A stretch of 64,000 bases of DNA from Sphingomonadales bacterium (GCA_027491235.1 JAIXWO010000022.1:1-64000), one strand, 5' to 3'. Shown: positions 17,950 to 27,854, counted from the stretch's first letter. Translations and numbers: made by a program. The notes: a model not told the origin generated them from the sequence alone.

Positions 17950-18972
17950 ATGAATTGGCTCCGAAATATTTGGTATCAGGCTGGCTGGTCCGCGGAGGTG
18001 GGCACTTCCAGGCCATTACTCAGGACCATTCTCAACGAACCGATTTTGTTTTACCGGACGGCGGATGGCGCGCTGGCAGCGTTGTTGGATAGATGTCCGC
18101 ATAGGTTTGCCCCTTTGTCTGCAGGTATGATCGAAAATGACCGTGTGGTATGTGGGTATCATGGCCTAGCTTTTGGATCCGATGGAGCCTGTGTGCGTAA
18201 TCCGCACGGCGCCATTACGTCTGCAATGAAAGTGAAGTCCTTTCCGGTTGTAGAGCGTTACTCGGCATTCTGGATATGGATGGGTGATGCAGATATCGCG
18301 GATTCAGAAAAGATTCCTAATCTGTCTTTCATTGATGATACACCCGAGAAGGCGCGCATCTACGGCAACATGCCAACAATGTGCAACTATCAGTTGCTCA
18401 CAGACAATGTTCTTGATCTTAGCCACGCCGACTACCTCCATCCGACTACTCTCGGAGGGATCATCACAAATGCCAAGGCGATGAGCCGCGAAGTGGACGG
18501 TACGATAATTGCCGAGTGGCAGTCAGTTGGGTGCGAGCCGCCCAATGCTTATAAGCCTATGGTGCCGACTGGCCTTGCCGATATATGGACCCGAGTTGTT
18601 TGGCAGGCGCCAGCGTTAATGGTTTTAGACACTGGCGCCAAACCTGCGGGTATAGCTCCACTTCCAGAAGACCATTCTTTCACCTTGCATAACATGGTTC
18701 CGGAAACAGAGACGTCTTCCCATTATTTCTTTTGTGTGACCCGGCGATTTGACGTTGAAAACGAGGAGCTAACCCAAATGCTCCGAACAGCTGTTACGCA
18801 GGCATTCAAAAATGAAGACAAGCCCATGCTGGAGCAGCAGCAAGCCCGCATGGGCTCTGCCGATTTTTGGGCGCTTGGCCCAATCCTTCTGAAGTCCGAT
18901 GCAGCGGCTGTTCGCGCTCGGCGAATGCTAGAGAAGCTGATTTCTTCTGAAGCTTCCAATCTTGCTCCTTGA
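17950..18972 (+). CDS. Rieske non-haem iron oxygenase, VanA type
   Basis: A 340-residue oxygenase subunit of the vanillate/dicamba O-demethylase class. The [2Fe-2S] ligands are C49-P-H51 and C68-G-Y-H71, and the mononuclear iron ligands are H159 and H164 in DNVLDLSHADYLH. Length fits single-component VanA/DdmC oxygenases. Start 17950 is chosen because family members begin with this MxWLRNxWYxAGW pattern; an upstream ATG at 17920 has no binding site either. These enzymes demethylate methoxyaromatics or hydroxylate rings, taking electrons from a reductase; none adjoins it. It is followed by 700 bp without genes, then a TonB receptor on the same strand. Substrate unknown. Confidence 0.88.
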   Translation: MNWLRNIWYQAGWSAEVGTSRPLLRTILNEPILFYRTADGALAALLDRCPHRFAPLSAGMIENDRVVCGYHGLAFGSDGACVRNPHGAITSAMKVKSFPVVERYSAFWIWMGDADIADSEKIPNLSFIDDTPEKARIYGNMPTMCNYQLLTDNVLDLSHADYLHPTTLGGIITNAKAMSREVDGTIIAEWQSVGCEPPNAYKPMVPTGLADIWTRVVWQAPALMVLDTGAKPAGIAPLPEDHSFTLHNMVPETETSSHYFFCVTRRFDVENEELTQMLRTAVTQAFKNEDKPMLEQQQARMGSADFWALGPILLKSDAAAVRARRMLEKLISSEASNLAP

Positions 18973-19675
18973 AAAGTAAATTCCATTTTTGTTTGATATA
19001 TCCTTGAGTGCTGGGCGTTCTTTACGGCCTATCAGAACCTTCAGTTACCAACCCATGTGGCTTTTGACCATTAAAGTACTCAAAACGAACCAAAATGAGC
19101 CTGCCCCATGTTACTTGTTTTCCGTCGAGCACTGAAAGTTGAGAACAGTTTGTACAAAGGCTGAAGGCGCAGAGCTGCGAATGGCCATATGGTGAGGGTC
19201 GCGTTAGACTGGAAACTCACTCACCTAAGAACAGAGGCATCGATATAATCTTGCCCCCCGCCGATGCGGCTGCCGATGGTAAGGCAACGGGATGGGCAGT
19301 TTATCCCGCCCCATCTGCGCATCTCCCACCGGTCTGAAAAGAAAGGCGCAGGTGCTCTTGCTCCTCCTTATCGGTGCGATTGAATTCACTTGTTGAGCCT
19401 AGCGTGCAAGTCGAACTACCATTGCTGCTATAGAGGCTTAGTGAGCTTCCAAATTAGTGGCGGTCGTTTTTCAAAGCCGAACAGTCAAACGAACTGGTGT
19501 CGGTTCGAATGCTACTAGCGCGTTGTTCCAAATCGCACGTTTCAGCCAAGCCGACCGCAATGCAAATAGGCTATTGACGCGACAGATATGTACCGTCCCG
19601 GACAAGTAATTTGTTGCCGAAAGCAGATCCCGGTACCGCATGACCGACCATTCGACAAATGGCTAGGGGAGAAGC
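18973..19675. other. 703-bp stretch without a recognised gene
   Basis: No reading frame with a domain or binding site. It must contain the promoter of the TonB receptor near its right end. I see no tRNA, no palindrome of note and no transposon end; it may hold decayed sequence. Confidence 0.4.
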
Positions 19676-22006
19676 ATGCCTAAATCAGTTTTATTGCAGT
19701 GCACGGTTGCGATTGCCGCGATCAGCATTTCGACGCCAACTTTGGCCCAGCAAGCCGCAGAAGACGCGGCTACGGCTGGCGGCCTTGATGAAATTGTGGT
19801 GACTGCCCAGCGTCGAACTGAAAGCCTCCAGAAGGCTGCTGTTGCGGTTTCGGCCGTTTCAGGCGATGCGCTAATTAACGCTAGCGTCTCGGATCCAGTA
19901 GGCCTCTCGAGGCTGGTTCCTTCGCTCGTCGTCCAACCTGCAGCCGGCACCTCTACCAGCCTGTATCTGCGTGGAGTTGGTTCTCAGCAAGGCAATTCGT
20001 TTGGTGAAAACCCGATAGCCTTGAACTACGGTGGGGTGTTCATCGCGCGTCCTTCCTCGCTTGGCGGGCTTTTTTATGACCTCGAGCGCGTTGAAGTGGT
20101 CAAGGGGCCGCAGGGCACCTTGTATGGCCGTAACGCGACAGGGGGAGCTATCAACGTTATTCCGCGCAAGCCCATTTTAGGTGAGTTTGGCGGAAATGCC
20201 TCCTTCGAATACGGCAATTATAACAGTCTGAAAGCCGGAGGTGCTCTCAATATTCCACTGGGCGAAAATGTTGCCATGCGCATGGCCACGCAGATCGTCG
20301 AGCGCGATGGGTACCTTACAGACGGCTATCAGGATGACAGTGGCCGAGCCGTTAGGGCATCGATCTTTGCAAAGCCTGCTGATGGCTTGTCCATCCTGAT
20401 TAGTGGTGACTACTTTCACCAAGGCGGAAAAGGGATCGGAAGCGTGCTTTCACCGGGATCTGCTTTTCCCACCGGCGTAAGTGCCGGCTATTCCGCTCCT
20501 GCTCTTTCCGAGCGGATTGGGGGATCTGATCCTCGCAGCGTGGCCGCTCTTTCGACTTATGCGGGCACCCTCTTCGCTCCTCCTTTCTGCGGAGGGTTCG
20601 GTGGGTTTGTCAGCAGTGGGTGCGTCGCCCCGCCTAAGGGGGACGGGTTCGTTGACTCAGATTATTACGGCATTTCCGCGGAAATACAGGGCGACCTTGG
20701 ATTTGCTACGTTGACCGTCGTTCCTGCCTACCGTCGTAGTGATAATCGCTACGATGGTTACGCGCCCGGATTTTTGACGCGCACTGACGAAGTTAGCAAG
20801 CAGACGTCGCTTGAAGCGAGAATCTCGTCAAATGGCGACTCGGCTATGCAGTATGTTGTTGGCGCTTATTATTTCAAGGAAGATCAGGATGCCTTGAATT
20901 TCTTTAATCAAGGGAATATCTCGACGGCGAAATTTACGCCTAACCTTAGCACGAAGAGTTTGGCTGTGTTCGGTCAGGGCACCTACAACTTGACAGGCAG
21001 CCTCCGACTCGTTGCTGGTGGACGCTTCACCAAGGAAGATCGCTCGCAGCTGACCGCTTTCGCTTCGGGCGGACTTCCAGGCGTGGTCCTTCCGACCCTT
21101 GGTGCGCCGTTCACCGGCGAACAGGAGTTCAAGCGTTTCACTTGGAAACTTGGCGTTGAGGCAGACATTGGGCCGGCTTCGCTGCTGTACGCAAACGTTG
21201 CAACCGGTTTCAAGGCAGGCGGCTTCTTCGTCGCCTCTCCGCCGAATAATACATTCGCTCCTGAGAAGCTTACTGCCTATACTGTTGGATCGAAGAACAG
21301 GTTCCTCGACGGTCGACTTCAGTTCAACGTCGAAGCTTTCTACTGGGATTACATCGATCAGCAGATATCGTTTGTGGGTCCGGTCCAGTCGGGACCAGTG
21401 CTTGTGCCCGGTGGCGTCACCATCAATGCAGGTCGCGCAAGAATGTATGGTGTGGACACCGAGTTGCGCATGAAGGTAGGCGATCGCGGGCTTTTTTCCG
21501 CAGATTTCCAGTATCTTAACGCCAAGTATAAGTCGTTGGCGTACACAGCACTTTCAGCCAGCGGCGGCCCGATCCGCAATGGCTGCTCTGTCACAAACGG
21601 TCGTCAAGCCAACCCGGGAACACCGATTCCCTCGCGTCTGTTCGATATCGACTGCTCGGGTTTCCCAACAATCAACTCACCCGAGTTTTCTCTTAACATG
21701 GGATATGATCACGAAATTCCGGTTGCCGACCTCACGCTCGTCCTAGGTGCACGTACACGCATAGAATCGAGCCGCTTTACCAATGTCGAATTCCTGCCAG
21801 AACAAAAGCAAGGAGGATACATGACTTCGGACGCTTTTGTTTCGCTCGAAGGGCCAGGCAAGCAGTGGTCGCTTACGGCGTTTATCAACAACATCGAGGA
21901 CGAGACCATCTTAGGTGGAACGGTTGTTCGTCCGGTACTTCAGACCGTCTACTCTGTGCTGCGCCCACCGCGCACATACGGTATTCGGGCATCAATCAAC
22001 TTCTAA
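19676..22006 (+). CDS. TonB-dependent outer membrane receptor
   Basis: A 776-residue receptor. Signal peptide to about TLAQQ, TonB box DEIVVTAQR at about 37-45, plug signature LERVEVVKGPQGTLYGRNATGG, barrel strands, and C-terminal GIRASINF ending in Phe. The ATG is preceded by AGGGGAGAAGC, the same binding-site sequence as before the receptor of unit 1 although the proteins differ clearly. By position it brings the substrate of the ring-cleavage cluster into the periplasm. Likely monocistronic: a hairpin follows the stop. Confidence 0.9.
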   Translation: MPKSVLLQCTVAIAAISISTPTLAQQAAEDAATAGGLDEIVVTAQRRTESLQKAAVAVSAVSGDALINASVSDPVGLSRLVPSLVVQPAAGTSTSLYLRGVGSQQGNSFGENPIALNYGGVFIARPSSLGGLFYDLERVEVVKGPQGTLYGRNATGGAINVIPRKPILGEFGGNASFEYGNYNSLKAGGALNIPLGENVAMRMATQIVERDGYLTDGYQDDSGRAVRASIFAKPADGLSILISGDYFHQGGKGIGSVLSPGSAFPTGVSAGYSAPALSERIGGSDPRSVAALSTYAGTLFAPPFCGGFGGFVSSGCVAPPKGDGFVDSDYYGISAEIQGDLGFATLTVVPAYRRSDNRYDGYAPGFLTRTDEVSKQTSLEARISSNGDSAMQYVVGAYYFKEDQDALNFFNQGNISTAKFTPNLSTKSLAVFGQGTYNLTGSLRLVAGGRFTKEDRSQLTAFASGGLPGVVLPTLGAPFTGEQEFKRFTWKLGVEADIGPASLLYANVATGFKAGGFFVASPPNNTFAPEKLTAYTVGSKNRFLDGRLQFNVEAFYWDYIDQQISFVGPVQSGPVLVPGGVTINAGRARMYGVDTELRMKVGDRGLFSADFQYLNAKYKSLAYTALSASGGPIRNGCSVTNGRQANPGTPIPSRLFDIDCSGFPTINSPEFSLNMGYDHEIPVADLTLVLGARTRIESSRFTNVEFLPEQKQGGYMTSDAFVSLEGPGKQWSLTAFINNIEDETILGGTVVRPVLQTVYSVLRPPRTYGIRASINF

Positions 22007-22026
22007 TCAATAGCACGCGTAGATTG

Positions 22027-22064
22027 GAAATCCTGTGGTCGCCGAAAAGCGGTCGCAGGATTTC
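22027..22064 (+). terminator. Hairpin after the TonB receptor
   Basis: GAAATCCTG pairs perfectly with CAGGATTTC, with further pairing inside (GGTCGCC around GAAA). The T run after it is poor (CTCGTTT), so it may be a weak or rho-assisted terminator. Confidence 0.55.
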
Positions 22065-22574
22065 CTCGTTTCAGAATAGTCAGCCCGAAAAAAAGGAGGG
22101 CTGCAATTGTTCTTGCGTTGGAAAACTTGGTATTTGGGCAACTGAGCCAATGACGTGGCCGCCGCGCATCTGGGGCGCAGTATGGCGAACACCGTGATAA
22201 GGTCGTTTGCGACTATAAAAACCTAGCATCTACGCCAGTCGGTAAATGTTTTCCCAATCCTTTTGAAAATCGCATGTAGGCAAGGATATCATAGTATTCC
22301 CAGCAAGTAGGATGGATGGCATCGTCTTGGCTAACAGATCTCGCACATGCCCGGACGTGGGCAGAATGTTCCTCTGTCTGTTCGGAAACACCGTTCATAA
22401 CTAGGATGGGCCAATGCGTGAAGCGCCATGCGGCGATGTGCGTGGCAAAGACTTCTGGCTTGACAAGCTCACCATCTCTCGGCGTTCACTCAGGTGCAAC
22501 GGAGGCACGACGAAATCTCGAGTGGATGATCCTACAAGAGAAGGGCCTGAAGTCCTGTGCCTATCCGAGCTGCG
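22065..22574. other. 510-bp stretch without a recognised gene
   Basis: Lies between the receptor and the end of the convergent extradiol dioxygenase-like gene. Frames on both strands are short, lack binding sites and show no domain. Confidence 0.4.
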
Positions 22575-23663
22575 TCAGATGGCGTGTTCGTCTTCTTCCG
22601 TCAGCTTGCCTAGATCGCCGTCTGTTGGCTGTTTGCCCGGGATAGCACGACGGTATGGCTCGAAGCTCTTGCGATCGGCATCAAAGGTCATGTCCCAGGG
22701 GATGTCGCTACCCCGGAAGATAGCGGGTGCGTTGTGCGACCATAGCAGCGAACCGAATTTGAAGTCCCATGCGCGCGGGACCCAGCCATCGTCTAGATAG
22801 TCGGTGTCAGCGTGATATTCAGCTTCGCCAGCGTGGCCCGGAATTTCGCAATAATAGTAGATTGCGCTGGAGATGCGATGGCGCGAGATGCCACCGCTGG
22901 TGTTCATTGTGGTATTCTTCCAGCCTTTGTTGTCCATAATGTTAGCACCGAGCATGACTTCGTCGATGTCGTCCACTCCGAACGCAATGTGCATGAACTT
23001 GAAATGGTTGGGCGCGATCGGCAAGTCGCAGTTCACCCAGAAGATCGAATGGTGCTCAAAAGTACCGCCCGCGCGGGCAAAAATGCCGGTGCCGCGTGAG
23101 TGATCGACATACCGGAAACCGAGATGCCGCTCATAGAACTCGAAACTGCGGACATAATCGGGGCTGAAGAACACGACATGGTTGATTGTTTTGGGAACCG
23201 CTCGGTTGCGCCAGATGCGGTGCTGGTTAAAGCGCGGCCAGTTTGCCGGGGTATTAACTGGACTGGTCTCAGAGACTACGGGCCGCTTTTTCCAAACGCG
23301 CAAGGCAATGGGCTGACCATCCGGGCAGACACAGTGCACGGTGCCGTCGGCATCCTTCCTAACAGCGACCTCGCCTGCCAGGCTTGACGCTATCTTCTCA
23401 AGGCTCTCAGATGTATCGACGCCCCAGACTGTTTCTTTTACGCCGTCTCCGACGAACGGATCTGGCGTGGGCAGGCGTTCGTCTCCATGCCGAAGCACAA
23501 TTACCCGGCTGCCGGACTGGAGCCGGAAGACGCTTTCAGTGTCACTGCTAGTTTCTAGGGGGAGGCCGAAGTCCAACCAAAAGCGGGTATGCTGGGCCAA
23601 GTCTGCGACGCCAAACAGCACGCTTTCAACGCCGAGGACCGCATTCGATCTTTCGAGGGACAT
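22575..23663 (-). CDS. Extradiol dioxygenase-like protein (VOC superfamily)
   Basis: A 362-residue two-domain vicinal oxygen chelate protein. In the second domain the metal triad of type I extradiol dioxygenases is in place: H162 (TINHVVFF), H225 (FMHIAFGVDD) and E282 (GEAEYHAD), with a Tyr just after the Glu. The first domain (about 10-125) lacks these ligands, as in two-domain catechol dioxygenases. Likely ring cleavage of a catechol-like intermediate between adjacent hydroxyls. It follows the LysR gene on the same strand with 133 bp between, so it may have its own promoter there. The substrate may be bicyclic, judging by the length; that is inference. Confidence 0.82.
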   Translation of the reverse strand: MSLERSNAVLGVESVLFGVADLAQHTRFWLDFGLPLETSSDTESVFRLQSGSRVIVLRHGDERLPTPDPFVGDGVKETVWGVDTSESLEKIASSLAGEVAVRKDADGTVHCVCPDGQPIALRVWKKRPVVSETSPVNTPANWPRFNQHRIWRNRAVPKTINHVVFFSPDYVRSFEFYERHLGFRYVDHSRGTGIFARAGGTFEHHSIFWVNCDLPIAPNHFKFMHIAFGVDDIDEVMLGANIMDNKGWKNTTMNTSGGISRHRISSAIYYYCEIPGHAGEAEYHADTDYLDDGWVPRAWDFKFGSLLWSHNAPAIFRGSDIPWDMTFDADRKSFEPYRRAIPGKQPTDGDLGKLTEEDEHAI

Positions 23664-23707
23664 AAGAACTCCGGAAAATATTTTCAGACATCCGTTCTGG
23701 CGCAGAC

Positions 23708-23778
23708 GATCAGACTACTGAAGCCGAAGTTTTCGGATGATCGCTATCGACGCGCTGGATGTCTGGATCAGACTACTG
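23708..23778. repeat. 13-bp direct repeat upstream of the dioxygenase-like gene
   Basis: GATCAGACTACTG occurs at 23708-23720 and 23766-23778, spaced 58 bp, in the intergenic region before the ATG at 23663. It may be a regulator site. Confidence 0.4.
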
Positions 23779-23796
23779 CGGTCCTGCTGCGAGAGG

Positions 23797-24798
23797 TTAA
23801 CGCTGCGGGTGGTTCAAACGGTATTCAGCTTCGATTACGGCGCGATCGAGGCTAGGCTCTGAGTGCAATGAAACGATATTTCCATCGTCAACAACTCGCT
23901 CGCCGGCAGCGGCTTGGAGCCGCTCAACCATCCACCTAAGTGCACGGTCATTACTATTCGTGATGTTCCATTGGACGGTCTCACGGATCGGTGGGATGGC
24001 AAAAGGGACCTCGCGGATCACTAAAGGCAACGTACGCGCGCAGATTTCCGCCATACGACGGTGCATCGTTGCTATCCGCTTAGTTCCAACGATCAATCCG
24101 GGAAGAGATAAAAATGTCGGAGCAACCACCTCAATTCGACGCTGTTGCTTTTGTCGGCGTACGAACCAGTCGTCGAAAGCCGGTACCCGGGCTTTTCCAA
24201 AACGAGCTGTAACATGCCCAAGGTCAAAGTAGAGCTCTCTCGTCATCGGCAACTGCATTGATGGATTATTGCTGGCGCCAACTACCACGTAATCATCCTC
24301 GAACAGCAATTGGCTAGGATGATCCGCTGAAATGGCGTAGTCTATGGTTAGAAGCAGGTCGATGTATCCTCTTTCGATTGCCTCGATCGGATAATCATGC
24401 ATTGGGACTATTTCGAGCCGTATTCTTGGCGCTTCAGCTTCCAGATCTGCAATGACGCCGGCAAGCAACACTTCGGTAGAATAGTCTGAGGCCATGATCC
24501 GGATGACTCTGTCGGCGGTTGACGGATCGAATGCCGGAGCGACCGCAACAGTCGTTCTTATTTGCTCAAGGACCGTCCGGACAGGCTCGATCAATTCTTC
24601 TGCGCGCGCCGTTAAAAGCATGTTGCGCCCCTTGAGGACCAAAAGGTCGTCGCCGAAATATTCCCGAAGGCGCCCAAGTGCACTGGATGTAGCAGACTGG
24701 GAAAGGCAAAGGCGTTCAGCGGCCAAGCTTACGCTCCGTTCCGTCAGCAAAGCATCCAACGCAACCAGAAGATTAAGGTCGAGTCGACCAAATCGCAT
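23797..24798 (-). CDS. LysR-family transcriptional regulator
   Basis: A 333-residue LysR-type regulator with an N-terminal winged helix (LDLNLLVALDALLTERSVSLAAERLCLSQSATSSALGRLREYF) and a periplasmic-binding-like effector domain. In sequence type it resembles NodD/NahR-like regulators of aromatic catabolism. Start 24798 is preferred over 24804, because AGGGAG lies six bases before the former and directly abuts the latter. It follows the epimerase-like gene by 18 bp in a leftward operon. Candidate target: the palindrome in the divergent promoter at 25796. Confidence 0.87.
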   Translation of the reverse strand: MRFGRLDLNLLVALDALLTERSVSLAAERLCLSQSATSSALGRLREYFGDDLLVLKGRNMLLTARAEELIEPVRTVLEQIRTTVAVAPAFDPSTADRVIRIMASDYSTEVLLAGVIADLEAEAPRIRLEIVPMHDYPIEAIERGYIDLLLTIDYAISADHPSQLLFEDDYVVVGASNNPSMQLPMTRELYFDLGHVTARFGKARVPAFDDWFVRRQKQQRRIEVVAPTFLSLPGLIVGTKRIATMHRRMAEICARTLPLVIREVPFAIPPIRETVQWNITNSNDRALRWMVERLQAAAGERVVDDGNIVSLHSEPSLDRAVIEAEYRLNHPQR

Positions 24799-24816
24799 CG
24801 CCATCTCCCTGGGCTC

Positions 24817-25734
24817 TTAAATGGACATTAAGGCATTGGTCACAAGGTTAGCACAGTTCCCATCATGGCTAAAACCTGCCAGTTCCGCCGCTGGAGTCAA
24901 GAGTTTCGGCTGCCTTGCAAATGCCTCTTCAAGCTGCTTATCTGGGAGGTAGGTCACTAGGCCGGAAGCGACTTGGCATTGGGCGGCAATTTCAGCCGCA
25001 AGGTCTGCCATTGACGTCCGTATCGCGGGCAGTGTCACTGCTCGAGAGGCCGGCAAAACGGCGCTATTCAGGAGCGCGGCATGAACGAAGTTTTCTGCGC
25101 ACTTGCGGACAGATTGCGCCCAAATGGTTCCTTCGGCAGACACGGGGCATTCAAACGGTTCGTTATTCTTAAGGGCGTGAAAAAGATCGGACATGAAGGC
25201 TGACTTCAAGCCGGAGGGGCCCTTGGGCCGGGCCAAGATGCCAGGGAGGCGTATGGTTACACCATCAATTTCGCCGCGGTTGGAGAACATTGCGACGGCA
25301 TCCTCCATCATTGCCTTGTGGCCAGCGTAGATCATCCGCGGCGAAAGCGGCGTTTGATCGTCGACGACCGGAGGCAATGTATCACCCAACACGGCTATGG
25401 AACTAGCATAAACGAAGCGCAGACCCTGCTGATTTTCGGCAGCCTCTGACAGGAGGTTATACATCGCGTCCACGTTCACACGCCGGGAGGCCGCGGGGTC
25501 AGCTTCGGCGGCACCTCCGGGCACTGTTGCTAAATGAATGAGTGCGTCGCATCCCTTGGAAAATAGTGAATGCCGGATTTCTCTGTCGGCAAGTTCACCA
25601 ATGACCTGCTGAATGCCATCCAACATGCTTTGACCGTTGACGTCGAGGCCTACAATATCATCGCCGCGTTGCAGCAAAAGCCGGCAGATCTCGCGTCCGA
25701 CAAAACCGCCAGCGCCCGTGACTACTATTCGCAT
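24817..25734 (-). CDS. NAD-dependent epimerase/dehydratase (extended SDR)
   Basis: A 305-residue extended SDR. The N terminus has the Rossmann motif VTGAGGFVGREI, and the catalytic pair is in Y-A-G-H-K (MIYAGHKAMMED). Enzymes of this group oxidise or epimerise hydroxyl groups; within catabolic clusters they often act as dihydrodiol or side-chain alcohol dehydrogenases. The ATG at 25734 is preceded by TTGGAGAA and is chosen over a start at 25773 that would add an unstructured extension. First gene of the leftward operon, divergent from the flavoprotein hydroxylase. Substrate not deducible. Confidence 0.82.
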   Translation of the reverse strand: MRIVVTGAGGFVGREICRLLLQRGDDIVGLDVNGQSMLDGIQQVIGELADREIRHSLFSKGCDALIHLATVPGGAAEADPAASRRVNVDAMYNLLSEAAENQQGLRFVYASSIAVLGDTLPPVVDDQTPLSPRMIYAGHKAMMEDAVAMFSNRGEIDGVTIRLPGILARPKGPSGLKSAFMSDLFHALKNNEPFECPVSAEGTIWAQSVRKCAENFVHAALLNSAVLPASRAVTLPAIRTSMADLAAEIAAQCQVASGLVTYLPDKQLEEAFARQPKLLTPAAELAGFSHDGNCANLVTNALMSI

Positions 25735-25795
25735 GTGTTCTCCAATTTTTAGGATGTGGTATTTATCAGCCAAGGACGAGGGCGTCGCAACGATT

Positions 25796-25819
25796 GTGTC
25801 GATTGCAGGCTATCGACAC
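25796..25819. promoter_or_regulatory. Palindromic operator, divergent promoter
   Basis: GTGTCGAT-N8-ATCGACAC with perfect 8-bp arms, preceded by ATT. It lies between the epimerase-like gene and the flavoprotein hydroxylase. A close relative with identical spacing is at 32114. The LysR protein encoded nearby is the first candidate regulator. Confidence 0.7.
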
Positions 25820-25861
25820 GGCCAATTTGTCTAGCGGTGCTCGTTCTATAAATAAGGGCGC

Positions 25862-27001
25862 ATGACCAATGAAAAGATAGAGAGCATCACCACGGCGCTT
25901 GTTGTTGGTGGAGGGATCGGCGGAATGGCAACCGCCATTAGTCTTGCCGAGAGGGGCGTAACCGTTGACCTAATCGACATCGATCCCAACTGGAGAGTTT
26001 ACGGAGCTGGGATCACCATAACGGGTCCGACACTCCGTGCTTACAAACGCCTCGGGATGCTTGAAGCGATCAAGGCCGAGGGAGCAATTACCAAAAGGAC
26101 CCGGCTGTTCCGTTACGATGGCTTGCACATGCTCGATCTTGACGAGCCAGCCATTGAAGAAGGGCTGCCTGCGACCGGCGGGATAATGCGACCCGTTTTG
26201 CACCGAATCATGCAAACGAGGGTCCGTGAGCTCGAGATATCTGTTCGCCTAGGCCTAAGCGTCAGTGCTATGGATCTTCGCAATGATTTTTCCGTGGCAA
26301 ATTTTTCGGACGGGTCGACCGGCACTTACGATTTGGTGGTGGGTGCGGATAGTGTTTTCTCGAGTATACGAGATCTGGCATTTCCCCACATGGGCCCCGC
26401 CATTCCTACGGGCCAAGGTTGTTGGCGCATTTCAATCCGCAAGCCGCCCGGATTGGAGATGGGCGAATTTTATCTTGGTCACGCGAGCCCATGCGGTATC
26501 ACTGCGTGCGCTCCCGACATGGTCTACATGTGGATGTTAACGCCACACGTCGATCGCGACGCACACATGAGCGACGAAGAACTTTTTGTTACCTTGAAGG
26601 CCCTGTTGGCTGATTTCGGTGGCAATGCAGGCTGGATACGCGACAACATGACCACTAATGACTGGATAAACTACCGTCCTCTCGCGGCGGCTCTCCAGCC
26701 CAAAGATTGGTATAATAAGCGGGTTGTCTTGGTCGGCGATGCCGTGCATGCGACCACCCCGCATCTTGCATCAGGTGCTGGTATGGCGGTCGAAAGCGGT
26801 ATTGTCCTCGCTGAAGAGCTTGCCCGGACAGATGATGTGTCCAATGCTCTGAGCAGCTACCAGGAGCGCAGGTTTGACCGTTGCCGTGATGTCATCGACA
26901 CGAGTGTCGCGGTCGGACAACTTCAGCTCCAACATGGCGATCCCAAAGAACATGCCGAGCTGCTTGGCGCTGCATTGCATCGCCTGAACGCGCCCTTCTA
27001 A
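25862..27001 (+). CDS. FAD-dependent aromatic hydroxylase
   Basis: A 379-residue single-component flavoprotein monooxygenase of the p-hydroxybenzoate/salicylate hydroxylase class. FAD-binding GGGIGG is at about 16-21, the DG-like segment VVGADSVFSSIR near the middle, and the second FAD motif GDAVHATTPHLASGAG at about 290. It introduces a hydroxyl group next to an existing one, which would make the catechol for the extradiol enzyme. AAGGGCGC precedes the ATG. Single rightward gene facing the convergent end of the next cluster; 147 bp without a feature separates them. Confidence 0.87.
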   Translation: MTNEKIESITTALVVGGGIGGMATAISLAERGVTVDLIDIDPNWRVYGAGITITGPTLRAYKRLGMLEAIKAEGAITKRTRLFRYDGLHMLDLDEPAIEEGLPATGGIMRPVLHRIMQTRVRELEISVRLGLSVSAMDLRNDFSVANFSDGSTGTYDLVVGADSVFSSIRDLAFPHMGPAIPTGQGCWRISIRKPPGLEMGEFYLGHASPCGITACAPDMVYMWMLTPHVDRDAHMSDEELFVTLKALLADFGGNAGWIRDNMTTNDWINYRPLAAALQPKDWYNKRVVLVGDAVHATTPHLASGAGMAVESGIVLAEELARTDDVSNALSSYQERRFDRCRDVIDTSVAVGQLQLQHGDPKEHAELLGAALHRLNAPF

Positions 27002-27148
27002 AATCTCGCAAAAATGTAGGGATTTGCCTGCGGAGATAAGCCTTGAATCGAGTCAACAGCCAGAGGGGGCAAGCGCAAGTTTGCTCCCCTCGCCAAAAGG
27101 CCGATGACCCCTGCGGGACGGCTTTTGGCCACAACGAATGTCATGAGT

Positions 27149-27439
27149 TCAGATTATCGTGAGCGTATGCTCCACTGACGGAGGCGAAGCGAAGAACCCG
27201 CCCACCAGACTTCGCCAAATCTGAAAACTTTCTGAATTTCTGAAGTCGACCATGTGCGCTTCGACGCTCTCCCAGCCAACAATCAGAAGGTATCTGCCGG
27301 TATTCTCAATCGACTTTTGTAGTGTGAACGACACGCAGCCTAGAGCCGCTTCAAAGTAGGGCCTGGCCTTGCCGACGGCGGTTTCGAAATCTGCTGCAAG
27401 TGCCGGGTCAATTTGGATCGTCGCAACTTCATAAATCAT
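27149..27439 (-). CDS. ABM-domain small protein (monooxygenase-like)
   Basis: A 96-residue ferredoxin-fold protein of the antibiotic biosynthesis monooxygenase (ABM) superfamily. Pattern: YEVATIQIDPALAADFETAV, then SFTLQKSIENTGRYLLIVGWESVEAHMVDFRNSESFQ, matching the strand-helix-strand layout and the conserved W-E-S-x-E-A-H. Such proteins oxidise quinols without cofactor or help in polyketide-like catabolism. Its ATG overlaps the stop of the upstream VOC gene (4 bp). Last gene of a leftward run that begins at 32041. Confidence 0.75.
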   Translation of the reverse strand: MIYEVATIQIDPALAADFETAVGKARPYFEAALGCVSFTLQKSIENTGRYLLIVGWESVEAHMVDFRNSESFQIWRSLVGGFFASPPSVEHTLTII

Positions 27440-27843
27440 GGCATAACCTCTTCAACAAACTCAATCAGATTGCCGGCGCAATCACGGATGAAGCAGCCGG
27501 CGCCGAATTCCTCACGCACGACGAATGCAATATCGACACGCTTTTCAGTCATCTCGAGCAGGAAGGACTCAAGGTCGTCCACTCGGAACGCAACATGCTT
27601 GTTGCCGTGCGTCGCGACGTCTCGTGTAGGGTGGCGACGATCGTCGGGCAGGGGGAGGGCGTCCGCAACTTCGAAGATTTCGAATCTCAGCGCACCTTTG
27701 CGCACAATCGCGGTAAGCGATTGTGCCGCAGCAATATAAAACTGCCTTTCAACCTCAAAGCCGAGCACACGGCCATACCATTCAATCGCCTCTTCAAGAG
27801 AAGGAACCGATACGCCGCCGTGGTGGAAGGTGAATTCGGCCAT
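27436..27843 (-). CDS. VOC-superfamily small protein
   Basis: A 135-residue single vicinal oxygen chelate unit (HHGGVSVPSLEEAIEWYGRVLGFEVERQF ... KHVAFRVDDLESFL ... DCAGNLIEFVEE). Metal ligands His, His and Glu are placed as in glyoxalase/epimerase-type members. Could be a CoA-ester epimerase, isomerase or lyase on a ring-cleavage product. The 12-bp gap to the upstream hydrolase and 4-bp overlap with the ABM gene place it within the operon. Confidence 0.78.
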   Translation of the reverse strand: MAEFTFHHGGVSVPSLEEAIEWYGRVLGFEVERQFYIAAAQSLTAIVRKGALRFEIFEVADALPLPDDRRHPTRDVATHGNKHVAFRVDDLESFLLEMTEKRVDIAFVVREEFGAGCFIRDCAGNLIEFVEEVMP

Positions 27844-27854
27844 CCCTTTCGCTG

